Positions 18,789 through 26,388 of a stretch of 64,000 nucleotides of DNA are shown here, in pieces (position 1 is the first letter of the stretch; each line of letters opens with the position of its first letter). Both the position numbers and the translations under genes were made by a program. Source of the DNA: Cupriavidus sp. IDO. GTDB taxonomy: Bacteria > Pseudomonadota > Gammaproteobacteria > Burkholderiales > Burkholderiaceae. The notes beneath the pieces were generated by a model, which saw only the letters and a program-made list of their open reading frames with translations, had not been told where the DNA came from and ran no database searches. The DNA is taken from NCBI RefSeq assembly GCF_000812465.1, contig NZ_JWMA01000165.1:62001-126000 (forward strand), in the 5' to 3' direction.

Positions 18789-20546
18789 ATGAGCCACGAC
18801 AACAAGCCTACCGACAGCACGCCCGCCGCTTCCAATTTCCTGCGAAGCATCATCGACCAGGACCTCGCCTCCGGCACCTACGCCGGCCGCCAGGACAACC
18901 AGGGCGAGCCGCTGCCGACTGTCATCACCCGTTTTCCGCCGGAGCCCAACGGCTACCTGCACATCGGCCATGCCAAGAGCATCTGCCTGAACTTCGGCAT
19001 GGCCCGCGACTACGGCGGCCGCTGCCACCTGCGCTTTGACGACACCAACCCGGTCAAGGAAGACACCGAATACGTCGATTCGATCATCGACGCCGTGCAC
19101 TGGCTGGGCTTTTCCTGGGACAGCCAGGGCAAGGATGGCGAAAAGCACGCGCACCTGTACTACGCCAGCGACTACTTCGACCAGCTCTACGCCTTTGCCG
19201 AAAAGCTGATCGAGCGCGGTGCCGCCTACATCGACAGCCAGACCGCCGAGCAGATTGCCGCCAGCCGCGGCAACTTCTCGGAACCGGGCACGCCTTCGCC
19301 GTTCCGCGAACGCAGCGTGGCGGAGAACCTGCAGCTGTTCCGCGACATGAAAGCCGGCAAGTACGGCGACGGCGAGCACGTGCTGCGCGCGAAGATCGAC
19401 ATGAGCGCGCCGAACATCGTGATGCGCGACCCGGTCATCTACCGCATCCGCCATGCCCACCACCATCGCACGGGCGACAAGTGGTGCATCTATCCGATGT
19501 ATGACTTCACGCACTGCATTTCGGACGCGATCGAGAACATCACGCATTCGCTGTGCACGCTGGAGTTCGAGAACAACCGCCCGCTGTACGACTGGGTGCT
19601 GGAACACCTGCGCGACTGCGGCGTGTTCCGCGACCCGCTGCCGCACCAGTACGAGTTCGCGCGCCTGAACCTGACCTATGCCATCACCAGCAAGCGCAGG
19701 CTCAAGCAGCTGGTCGATGAAAAGCGCGTGGACGGCTGGGACGATCCGCGCATGCCTACCCTCGTCGGCGTGCGCCGCCGCGGCTACACGCCCGAGTCCA
19801 TCCAGCTGTTCTGCGACCGGATCGGCGTGGCCAAGGCCGACAGCTGGATCGATATGAGCACGCTGGAAGGTGCCGTGCGCGACGACCTGGATGGCCGTGC
19901 CGCCCGCGGCGTGGGCGTACTGGACCCGCTGCGCTTGGTGATCGACAACTACCCCGAAGGCCAGAGCGAAGAATGCTCGGCGCCCGTGCATCCCAAGAAG
20001 CCGGAGCTGGGCCGCCGCGTGTTCCCGCTGTCGCGCGAACTGTGGATCGAGCGCGAGGACTTCAACGAGACCCCGCCCAAGGGTTACTTCCGCCTGTTCC
20101 CGGGCAACAAGGTGCGCCTGAAGTACGGTTATGTCATCGAGTGCACCAGCGTGGACAAGGACGCCGACGGCAACGTCGTGGCCGTGCACGCCAACTACCT
20201 GCCCGAAACCAAAAGCGGCACGCCGGGCGCCGACAGCGTCAAGGTGAAGGGCGTGATCCACTGGGTCAGTGCGGCGCATGCATATGAAGCCGAGGTGCGC
20301 CTGTACGACCGCCTGTTCAACGACCCGAACCCGGACGCCGGTGGCAAGAACTTCCTGGAAGCGCTGAACCCGGACTCGAAGAAGGTCATCAAGGCCTACC
20401 TTGAACCCGGCCTGCGCGAAGCGAAGCCGGAAGACCGCTTCCAGTTCGAGCGGCACGGCTACTTCGTCGCCGACCGCACGGATTCGCGACCGGGCAAGCC
20501 TGTCTTCAACCGCATCGTCGGGTTGAAGGACAGCTGGGGCAAGTGA
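18789..20546 (+). CDS. glnS: Glutaminyl-tRNA synthetase
   Basis: A 585-residue class I aminoacyl-tRNA synthetase charging tRNA-Gln. The HIGH motif is at residues 58-61 (NGYLHIGHAKS), the KMSKS equivalent is ITSKRRLKQL, and the nearby WDDPRMPTL and RRRGYTPESI blocks are typical of GlnRS rather than GluRS. The anticodon-binding beta-barrel region follows from about residue 360. The small S4-domain gene overlaps its stop codon by one base, so both are probably cotranscribed. The 236-base gap upstream shows no other gene. Confidence 0.98.
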   Translation: MSHDNKPTDSTPAASNFLRSIIDQDLASGTYAGRQDNQGEPLPTVITRFPPEPNGYLHIGHAKSICLNFGMARDYGGRCHLRFDDTNPVKEDTEYVDSIIDAVHWLGFSWDSQGKDGEKHAHLYYASDYFDQLYAFAEKLIERGAAYIDSQTAEQIAASRGNFSEPGTPSPFRERSVAENLQLFRDMKAGKYGDGEHVLRAKIDMSAPNIVMRDPVIYRIRHAHHHRTGDKWCIYPMYDFTHCISDAIENITHSLCTLEFENNRPLYDWVLEHLRDCGVFRDPLPHQYEFARLNLTYAITSKRRLKQLVDEKRVDGWDDPRMPTLVGVRRRGYTPESIQLFCDRIGVAKADSWIDMSTLEGAVRDDLDGRAARGVGVLDPLRLVIDNYPEGQSEECSAPVHPKKPELGRRVFPLSRELWIEREDFNETPPKGYFRLFPGNKVRLKYGYVIECTSVDKDADGNVVAVHANYLPETKSGTPGADSVKVKGVIHWVSAAHAYEAEVRLYDRLFNDPNPDAGGKNFLEALNPDSKKVIKAYLEPGLREAKPEDRFQFERHGYFVADRTDSRPGKPVFNRIVGLKDSWGK

Positions 20547-20797
20547 TGGCGAAAGCAGGGAAATCCGGCCGCGCTGCCGTGCAGACCATCACCTTCCCGC
20601 TGGAAGGCGAATTCATCGCGCTCAATGACCTGCTCAAGCTGGCCGGCGTGTGCGACAGCGGCGGCGCCGGCAAGGCGCTGGTGGCTGCCGGCGAAGTCTC
20701 GGTGGACGGCGCGCCCGAATCGCGCAAGACTGCGAAAATTCGTGCCGGCCAGGTCGTCAGCCTGTCCGGCATCGACATCCGCGTGGTCGCGAGCTGA
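20546..20797 (+). CDS. Small S4-domain RNA-binding protein (YbcJ-like)
   Basis: An 83-residue protein consisting of one S4 RNA-binding domain, with the conserved core FIALNDLLKLAGVCDSGGAG and VSVDGAPESRKTAKIRAGQ. It is comparable with E. coli YbcJ, a small RNA-binding protein of unknown target. ATG 20546 overlaps the glnS stop codon as TGATG, indicating translational coupling; a GTG one codon earlier is an alternative start. Its link to glnS suggests a translation-related role, which is inference. Confidence 0.85.
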   Translation: MAKAGKSGRAAVQTITFPLEGEFIALNDLLKLAGVCDSGGAGKALVAAGEVSVDGAPESRKTAKIRAGQVVSLSGIDIRVVAS

Positions 20798-20861
20798 TCC
20801 GCCGGGCGGGCGGCTTTCAGCGCACGTGAAAGGAAGCCGTCCGAGAAGAAGGGACTGAACC

Positions 20862-21245
20862 ATGCCGATCGCGTTCTGGTGCGTATTGCTGGCGGGCATC
20901 CTGCCCCTGGTCACGGTTGCCATCGCCAAGGCCAGCGGCCCCGGCTTCGACAACCATGATCCGCGCGGCTGGCTCGACCAGCAAAGCGGGCGCACCCGCC
21001 GCGCCGACATGGCGCACCGGAACCACTTCGAGGCCTTCCCCTTCTTCGCCGCGGCGGTGCTGACCGCCAGCCACCTGGCGGCACCGCAGGCGCGCATCGA
21101 CGAGTTGGCAATCGTCTTCATCGTCACCCGCGTGCTCTACACCATCTGCTACCTGACCGACCGCGCCACGCTGCGCACGCTTTGCTGGACGATCGGCTAC
21201 CTGACGGTGGTGGGCATCTTCCTGCTGCCGGTGTTTGTGCACTAG
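20862..21245 (+). CDS. MAPEG-family membrane protein
   Basis: A 127-residue integral membrane protein with four hydrophobic helices and the MAPEG-type segment RADMAHRNHFEAFPFFAAAV, where the Glu/Asn-rich region marks the family. Eukaryotic members handle glutathione and eicosanoids; bacterial ones such as this are mostly uncharacterised. GAAGGGAC precedes ATG 20862. It follows the S4 gene by 64 bases and precedes the YceI gene by about 20 bases on the same strand, so it may be in the same transcript. Confidence 0.85.
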   Translation: MPIAFWCVLLAGILPLVTVAIAKASGPGFDNHDPRGWLDQQSGRTRRADMAHRNHFEAFPFFAAAVLTASHLAAPQARIDELAIVFIVTRVLYTICYLTDRATLRTLCWTIGYLTVVGIFLLPVFVH

Positions 21246-21267
21246 CCTGATGGGAAACGTGAGCACG

Positions 21268-21852
21268 ATGGCGCGAACACTGGCCCTGCTGCTGGCAATG
21301 CCCACAGCCGCAGCAACTGCCGCCCCGACCGCCTACACCGTCGACCCGACCCATACTTCCGTCTATTTCGCCACAAGCCACTTCGAGCGCACCTCGGTGC
21401 GCGGGCGCTTCGGCAAGATCGAAGGACGGATCGTCTATGACCCGGATACGGGCACCGGGGCGATCGATTTCACGGTCGACACCGGCTCGGTCGATACGGG
21501 CAATCGCAGCCTGGATGGCGTGCTGCGCTCAGCACAATTCTTCGATTCGGCCACTTTCCCGGTGGTACGGCTACGCGCGAACCACTTTGTCGCCGAGGGC
21601 GGCAAGCTGGTGGCAGTCGAGGGGGAGCTGGAATTGCACGGTGTGACGCACCCGCTACGGCTGGAGGCCGATCGCTTCAGCTGTGGGGAGATTGTGCTGT
21701 TCGGCGTGCGCCGCAATGTCTGCGGCGGCGATTTCCATGGCTCGCTGCCCCGCAGCGCCTTTGGCATGACGCGCTTCCTGCCCGAAGTTGGCGATCTCGT
21801 CACGCTGCAGATATCGGTCGAGGCATCGCCCGCCGGCGCCGCGGCGCCATGA
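21268..21852 (+). CDS. YceI-family periplasmic lipid-binding-like protein
   Basis: A 194-residue YceI-like protein. A signal peptide (MARTLALLLAMPTAAATAA) is followed by the family start YTVDPTHTSVYFATSHFERT and repeated beta strands including GAIDFTVDTGSVDTGNRSLD and VEGELELHGVTHPL. Members form a lipocalin-like barrel that binds isoprenoid chains and are often acid- or osmotically induced. I prefer ATG 21268 because GGGAAA lies 10 bases upstream; ATG 21250 gives six extra residues without a ribosome binding site. It is in line with the MAPEG gene. Exact ligand unknown. Confidence 0.88.
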   Translation: MARTLALLLAMPTAAATAAPTAYTVDPTHTSVYFATSHFERTSVRGRFGKIEGRIVYDPDTGTGAIDFTVDTGSVDTGNRSLDGVLRSAQFFDSATFPVVRLRANHFVAEGGKLVAVEGELELHGVTHPLRLEADRFSCGEIVLFGVRRNVCGGDFHGSLPRSAFGMTRFLPEVGDLVTLQISVEASPAGAAAP

Positions 21853-21952
21853 CGGCCGCCAGTCACCTTTAATTGCCGATTCTTTTGTAGAATCAGCGCT
21901 TTGCCAAACACCTGCCGCGCCTAGCCGCGTGCCGGCTACGCGAGACAGAAGA

Positions 21953-22261
21953 ATGATCGAGATCCATTCGGGGGACATAGTGGCGGCCGCGCTGGCCGCT
22001 GCAGGCGCATGCCTCGCGTGCAGTATTCCCGGCGACTTCCTGCGCAAGTTCCCGCTGTGGGCGGTGCGTACCTACGGCAAGGGCGCCCTGCTGCTGCCCT
22101 TCCTGGCCATGACGGTCGGCACCTGGCTGTTCCGGCTCGCCATGGCTGGCCAGGTCGAATCACCCGCGGGGCGGGCAATGGTCGTCGCCGCGGCATTCCT
22201 GACCACGGTGCTGTTGGCGGCACTGCTGCGGTACTACCTCAGCGAATATCGCAAGCGCTGA
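21953..22261 (+). CDS. Small hypothetical membrane protein
   Basis: A 102-residue protein that I do not recognise. Three hydrophobic segments are visible, at about residues 8-25, 42-65 and 74-95, with a positively charged C-terminus (YRKR), consistent with a small inner-membrane protein. AGAAGA just before ATG 21953 is a plausible ribosome binding site. It lies between YceI and YaeQ genes on the same strand, with gaps of 100 and 139 bases. Codon use is like the neighbours, so it is probably real. Confidence 0.7.
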   Translation: MIEIHSGDIVAAALAAAGACLACSIPGDFLRKFPLWAVRTYGKGALLLPFLAMTVGTWLFRLAMAGQVESPAGRAMVVAAAFLTTVLLAALLRYYLSEYRKR

Positions 22262-22400
22262 TCCGCATGTTGCGGGTGCCCGGATCCGCTTCGGTGCGCC
22301 GGACCACAGCCTTCATCCGGCCTTCACACGGCCACGCGCCCGAATCACGTATGATGCGGCCTTTCGCGTCGCGAGCGACGCCTGCCGCAACCTTCACTCC

Positions 22401-22949
22401 ATGGCGCTCAAGTCCACTATTTTCAAAGCCGAGCTGTCCGTGTCCGACATGGACCGGCCCTACTACGGCACCCACGCGCTGACCATTGCCCAGCATCCGT
22501 CCGAGAACGACGCCCGCATGATGGTGCGCCTGCTGGCGTTCGCGTGCGAAGCCAGCGAAACGCTCGCGTTCACGCGCGGCCTGGACGAACCTGACGAGCC
22601 GGATCTGTGGGACAAGACCCTGACCGGCGAGATCGAGCACTGGGTCGAACTGGGCCAGCCAGACGAAGCCCGCCTCAAGCGCGCCGCCGCACGGGCCAGC
22701 CGCGTCACCGTGTACACCTACAACCCGGCCAGCGCGCGCGAGTGGTGGAAAGGCATGGCCGGCAAGGCAAGCAAGCTGCGCAACGTGACGATCTACAATG
22801 TGCCCGGAGACGCCGTCGAGGCGCTCGCCGGCATGGCCCAGCGCGCCATGCGCCTGTCGGTCACGATCCAGGACGGCGAAATCTGGGTCAGCGACGACGA
22901 CCACAACGTGCAACTGACGCTGGACGTGCTCCAGCGTGCCGCTAACTGA
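22401..22949 (+). CDS. yaeQ: YaeQ family protein
   Basis: A 182-residue YaeQ protein. The start MALKSTIFKAELSVSDMDR and later blocks ARMMVRLLAFACEA, DLWDKTLTGEIEHWVELGQP and the Trp-containing SAREWW segment are family marks. YaeQ has a nuclease-like fold related to PD-(D/E)XK enzymes and was linked early on to suppression of rfaH loss, but its role is not settled. A stem-loop overlaps the stop codon, and the FKBP gene follows after 65 bases on the same strand. Confidence 0.92.
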   Translation: MALKSTIFKAELSVSDMDRPYYGTHALTIAQHPSENDARMMVRLLAFACEASETLAFTRGLDEPDEPDLWDKTLTGEIEHWVELGQPDEARLKRAAARASRVTVYTYNPASAREWWKGMAGKASKLRNVTIYNVPGDAVEALAGMAQRAMRLSVTIQDGEIWVSDDDHNVQLTLDVLQRAAN

Positions 22950-22970
22950 GCGAAGCCGGCGCGCTTCGCT
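22949..22970 (+). terminator. Hairpin overlapping the yaeQ stop
   Basis: AGCGAAGC, CGGCGC, GCTTCGCT: a perfect 8-bp stem starting at the stop codon's last base. A T-rich stretch comes about 20 bases later, so termination may be weak. Confidence 0.4.
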
Positions 22971-23014
22971 CCCCGCCAACCAGTAGTTTTGCCTTTTTTT
23001 CAAGGAATACTGCG

Positions 23015-23362
23015 ATGCAAACCACTCCCTCTGGCCTGCAATACGAAGACACCACCGTCGGCGCGGGCGCCGAAGCCACCGCCGGCAAGCACGTGACCGT
23101 GCACTACACCGGCTGGCTGTATGAAAATGGCCAGGCTGGCCGCAAGTTCGATTCGAGCAAGGACCGCAACGATCCGTTCGTGTTCCCGCTGGGCGCCGGC
23201 CACGTGATCCGCGGCTGGGACGAAGGCGTGCAAGGCATGAAGGTCGGCGGCACCCGACGCCTGGTGATCCCGGCCGATCTCGGCTACGGTGCGCGCGGCG
23301 CCGGCGGCGTGATTCCGCCGAACGCGACGCTGCTGTTTGAAGTGGAACTGCTGGCCGTTTAA
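23015..23362 (+). CDS. FKBP-type peptidyl-prolyl cis-trans isomerase
   Basis: A 115-residue single-domain FKBP that speeds proline isomerisation during protein folding. Active-site residues of the family are visible: VHYTGWLYENG, the KFDSSKDRNDPFVFPLGAG stretch, VIRGWDEGVQGMKVGG and GYGARGAGGVIPPNATLLFEV. There is no signal peptide, so it is cytoplasmic. CAAGGAA precedes ATG 23015 at good spacing. It converges on a small hypothetical gene across a GC-rich hairpin. Confidence 0.95.
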   Translation: MQTTPSGLQYEDTTVGAGAEATAGKHVTVHYTGWLYENGQAGRKFDSSKDRNDPFVFPLGAGHVIRGWDEGVQGMKVGGTRRLVIPADLGYGARGAGGVIPPNATLLFEVELLAV

Positions 23363-23376
23363 GCGCTGGCTATCGG

Positions 23377-23394
23377 GGCGGGCGCCAGCCCGCC
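23377..23394. terminator. GC hairpin between convergent genes
   Basis: GGCGGGC, GCCA, GCCCGCC: a perfect 7-bp stem filling the 32-base gap between the FKBP and hypothetical stops. No T run on either side, so strength is doubtful. Confidence 0.35.
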
Positions 23395-23715
23395 TCAGAA
23401 ACCGATGGCGGCGTTGCCGACATCGACGCGGACCTTGTCACGGTCCAGCAGGCGCGCCGCATGGCGCGCATAATCCTGCGCCCAGGCGGTATCGTTGGTG
23501 AAGCGCGCCTCACCCGAGAACTTGGCCACGTTCAGGATCTTGTCGATCACCAGCACCTTGCCCACCGGGCTCGATGCCTGGCAATCCAGCTCGTTGTACT
23601 CATGATCGAACCAGCGCCACGCGGCATCTTCGCCGATTGCCGCCAGTTCTGACTGGCTGATCGTGAATTCGAACTCCTTGCCGCTGCCGAACATCACCGT
23701 CAGGGTACGCGCCAT
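23395..23715 (-). CDS. Conserved hypothetical protein
   Basis: A 106-residue soluble acidic protein I cannot assign. It begins MARTLTVMFGSGKEFEF, has no signal peptide or membrane segment, and looks like one small alpha/beta domain. The start at 23715 has a strong AAGGAGAA site 9 bases upstream, and codon use is like the neighbours, so it is a real gene. It lies downstream of the DUF1223 gene on the same strand (112-base gap) and converges on the FKBP gene. Function unknown. Confidence 0.75.
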   Translation of the reverse strand: MARTLTVMFGSGKEFEFTISQSELAAIGEDAAWRWFDHEYNELDCQASSPVGKVLVIDKILNVAKFSGEARFTNDTAWAQDYARHAARLLDRDKVRVDVGNAAIGF

Positions 23716-23827
23716 CGCAGCTTCTCCTTGGTCGCAATGAGGCTTCCATTGTAAGGACACGGCGACCCGGCAGGGCGGCCAATTGCAGTGCTGCCTGATC
23801 CCGGACAAGCCGGCATTTGTGTCACTT

Positions 23828-24649
23828 CTATCGCACCTCGCACGACGGCGCCAGCACCGCCTGGGCGACTTCGCCGCCGGGGGCCTGCGCAAATGCCACC
23901 CAGGCCAGCTTGCGCGGCTGGCTTCCCGCCGGCAGCGGCACCCGCCCCGACCACGCCAGCCCTTGCGCAGGCACCGGGAACGGGCCCAGCCAGAGCCGCA
24001 CCACGCGGTCGTGGTGCAGGGTTGCACCCTGGTTCTCCCCCGCCGCCACTGCCGACTCCAGGCCGTCTTCCACCAGCGCGGCATAGACTTGCAGCGGCCC
24101 CGTGCCCTGTGCGGGCTCCGCGCGCAGCGCCAGCTGCATCGCCTGTGCGCCCTCGAACTGCCATCCGGCCGACAGCGCCGCGCCGGCTGGCCGGGCATTG
24201 ATGGCGGCAATACGGTCGCCGATGGCTGCCGAATCCGGCCAGCGGCGCTCCTCCCTCGCCCCGACAAAGACTTCCGGCGTGTAGACGGTCCGGCTGCCAA
24301 CCGCTTCGGCCAGCATGCGCTGGCGGGCGGTGAACACCGGGCTGCCGAAGCGGTCGCGCCAGGCCAGGCTGTCCCAGTAGTCCACATGCAATGCCATGGC
24401 AATGGCCTGCGTCGGCGGCAGCCGGGATGCACTGCGGCTGAGCCAGCGGTCGGCCGGCGGGCAGCTGTTGCAGCCCTCGGATGTGTAGAGTTCGACCAGC
24501 GCCACCCGGTGCGGCGGGCTGGCGTGCATGCAGCTGGCCGGGACTTTGCCGTCCACTGCGGCGGCACCGGGCCCGGACAGCACATACAGACAGGACGCCA
24601 GCACGGCGGGGGCCAGATTCCGATGGTGGAGGTTCGACAGGCATGACAT
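23828..24649 (-). CDS. DUF1223 secreted thioredoxin-fold-like protein
   Basis: A 273-residue exported protein of the DUF1223 family. A signal peptide spans about residues 1-30, followed by the family core VALVELYTSEGCNSCPPAD, whose CNSC pair is a CxxC motif, and HVDYWDSLAWRDRFGSP, both diagnostic. The family has a thioredoxin-like start and a beta-rich tail and no established function. AGGAG precedes ATG 24649. It is divergent from the ChaC-like gene. Confidence 0.88.
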   Translation of the reverse strand: MSCLSNLHHRNLAPAVLASCLYVLSGPGAAAVDGKVPASCMHASPPHRVALVELYTSEGCNSCPPADRWLSRSASRLPPTQAIAMALHVDYWDSLAWRDRFGSPVFTARQRMLAEAVGSRTVYTPEVFVGAREERRWPDSAAIGDRIAAINARPAGAALSAGWQFEGAQAMQLALRAEPAQGTGPLQVYAALVEDGLESAVAAGENQGATLHHDRVVRLWLGPFPVPAQGLAWSGRVPLPAGSQPRKLAWVAFAQAPGGEVAQAVLAPSCEVR

Positions 24650-24782
24650 GGCTGACTCCTGCGGGGTAACCGTTGTCAGTCGTCCACACCCGCGCCGGCC
24701 TTACAGGAAATATGGGCGGAAACTGACACTTATGGCATTTTCACCCTCTGCCTGCGATGCCGCTTTGAATTATGCTTGCACC

Positions 24783-25553
24783 ATGGCCATCACAAGACAG
24801 GATCTCGAATCGGATCGGCTGCGCGCCTCGCTGTGCAGCACGCCGCTCGCGTCCTCGCTGCTGCCTGAAGACGTTTTCGAGCGTTCCCTGCTTGACGCCC
24901 TCGCCTGCCGGCCCGACGCCGGTCCGCTCAACGGCGACGTCTGGGTGTTCGGCTACGGCTCCCTGATCTGGAATCCGATGGTGGTGCACACCGAGCGCCA
25001 GCGCGCCACCGTGCACGGCTACCATCGCGGCTTCTATCTGTACTCCCGCATCAACCGCGGCACCTGGGACAACCCCGGCCTGGTGCTGGGCCTGGACCGC
25101 GGCGGCTGCTGCCATGGCATGGTGTTCCGCATCCCCAGCCACATGATCGAGCAGGAGTTCCGCCTGCTCTGGCGCCGCGAGATGCTGACCGGCGCCTACC
25201 ACCCGCGCTGGCTGCGCATCCGCATGGGCGGCCCGGACGCGCCCGAGCAACGCGCGCTGGCCTTCGTCATGAACCGCGAGCACGAAGGCTATGCGGGTCG
25301 CCTGCCCGATAGCCGCGTAGTGGAGCGCCTGCGCCACGCGACCGGCCTGTACGGGCCGGCACGCGAATACCTGCAGCAAACCCTGCTCGGCCTGGCCACC
25401 AACGGCGTCGACGATCCCTACCTCGGCCGGCTGTGGCGCCAGCTTCAGGAGGACGATGCAGCCGACGCCGCCAGGGCTTCGGCCGCCGCCCATTCCACCG
25501 AGGCCAACGGCAAGGAAGTACCATTGCCGGCGCGCCCGCACGAAACCGTCTGA
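24783..25553 (+). CDS. chaC: ChaC-like gamma-glutamylcyclotransferase
   Basis: A 256-residue member of the ChaC family, which cleaves glutathione to 5-oxoproline and Cys-Gly. The substrate-binding loop VFGYGSLIWNP is at about residues 56-66, and the likely catalytic Glu lies in WRREMLTGAYHPRW. The tail beyond residue 220 is low-complexity. The open frame reaches upstream to 24528, but similarity and composition begin at ATG 24783. The ankyrin gene follows after 13 bases, suggesting an operon. With the gamma-glutamyltransferase at 13083 this is a second gamma-glutamyl enzyme in the window. Confidence 0.88.
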   Translation: MAITRQDLESDRLRASLCSTPLASSLLPEDVFERSLLDALACRPDAGPLNGDVWVFGYGSLIWNPMVVHTERQRATVHGYHRGFYLYSRINRGTWDNPGLVLGLDRGGCCHGMVFRIPSHMIEQEFRLLWRREMLTGAYHPRWLRIRMGGPDAPEQRALAFVMNREHEGYAGRLPDSRVVERLRHATGLYGPAREYLQQTLLGLATNGVDDPYLGRLWRQLQEDDAADAARASAAAHSTEANGKEVPLPARPHETV

Positions 25554-25566
25554 GTCAGGAACCGCC

Positions 25567-26367
25567 ATGACGCGCCCCGCCGCCCGCACCCGCAGACAGA
25601 CGCTTGGCGAGATGCTCGGGTTGATGGGCCTGCTGATGGGCGGCGCACTGCTGGCCGGACAAGGCGGCCAGACTCTCGCGGCACGGCCTTCATCGGCAGG
25701 CAGTGCGCCCTACCCGCCCCGCGGCCAGCGCGGCGACTCCAACCATGCCGCGGCACGGAACGACAGCATCAGCGCCCTGGATCGGAACCTGATTACCGCT
25801 GCATCCGGCGGCGATCTGGAACTGGTCAATCGCCTGATCGCCGCAGGCGCCTCACCGCAGGCCGTGGACGAACGCGGACGCAGTGCCCTGCTGGCGGCGG
25901 TCTACAACCGGCATGGCGACGTGGCCCGGAGCCTTGTGCTGGCCGGCGCGGACGTGAACCGCAAGGACACCGAATCGAACAGCCCCTTCCTGCTGGCCGC
26001 CTCGACCGGCCAGGCCGACGTGGTGCGGCTGGCCATGGCGCACGGCGCCGACCTGGCCAGCACCGACCGCTATGACGGGACGGCACTGATCGCCGCCAGC
26101 CAGCACGGCAATACCGAAGTGGTGAAGCTGCTGCTCAAGGGCGGAATCGCGGTCGACCACGTCAACCAGCTCGGCTGGACCGCGCTGCTTGAAGCCGTGA
26201 TCCTGGGAGACGGCAGCGCGCCCTACGAGGAAATCGTGCAGTTGCTGCTGGATGCCGGCGCGGACGCCAACCTGGCCGACCGCGAAGGCGTGACCCCGAC
26301 GCGGCATGCACGTGAGCGGGGCTACAAGACGATGGTGAAGATGTTGATGCGCGCGCGCGGGCACTGA
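25567..26367 (+). CDS. Exported ankyrin-repeat protein
   Basis: A 266-residue protein with an N-terminal export signal, here with paired arginines (TRRQTLGEMLGLMG) followed by a hydrophobic run, so Tat or Sec export is possible. From about residue 70 to the end there are five to six ankyrin repeats, with motifs such as DLELVNRLIAAGASPQAVDE and NTEVVKLLLKGGIAVDHVNQ. Ankyrin arrays bind proteins; the partner is unknown. In other bacteria such proteins sit near catalase genes and protect against peroxide, but katG is far away here. AGGAA precedes ATG 25567. Confidence 0.88.
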   Translation: MTRPAARTRRQTLGEMLGLMGLLMGGALLAGQGGQTLAARPSSAGSAPYPPRGQRGDSNHAAARNDSISALDRNLITAASGGDLELVNRLIAAGASPQAVDERGRSALLAAVYNRHGDVARSLVLAGADVNRKDTESNSPFLLAASTGQADVVRLAMAHGADLASTDRYDGTALIAASQHGNTEVVKLLLKGGIAVDHVNQLGWTALLEAVILGDGSAPYEEIVQLLLDAGADANLADREGVTPTRHARERGYKTMVKMLMRARGH

Positions 26368-26388
26368 GCCCGCGCACGGGGAACTGCG

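Noticed and set aside
18774..20456. A 560-codon open frame on the minus strand
   Set aside because: Antisense to glnS; His/Val/Ala/Arg-rich composition and no domain.
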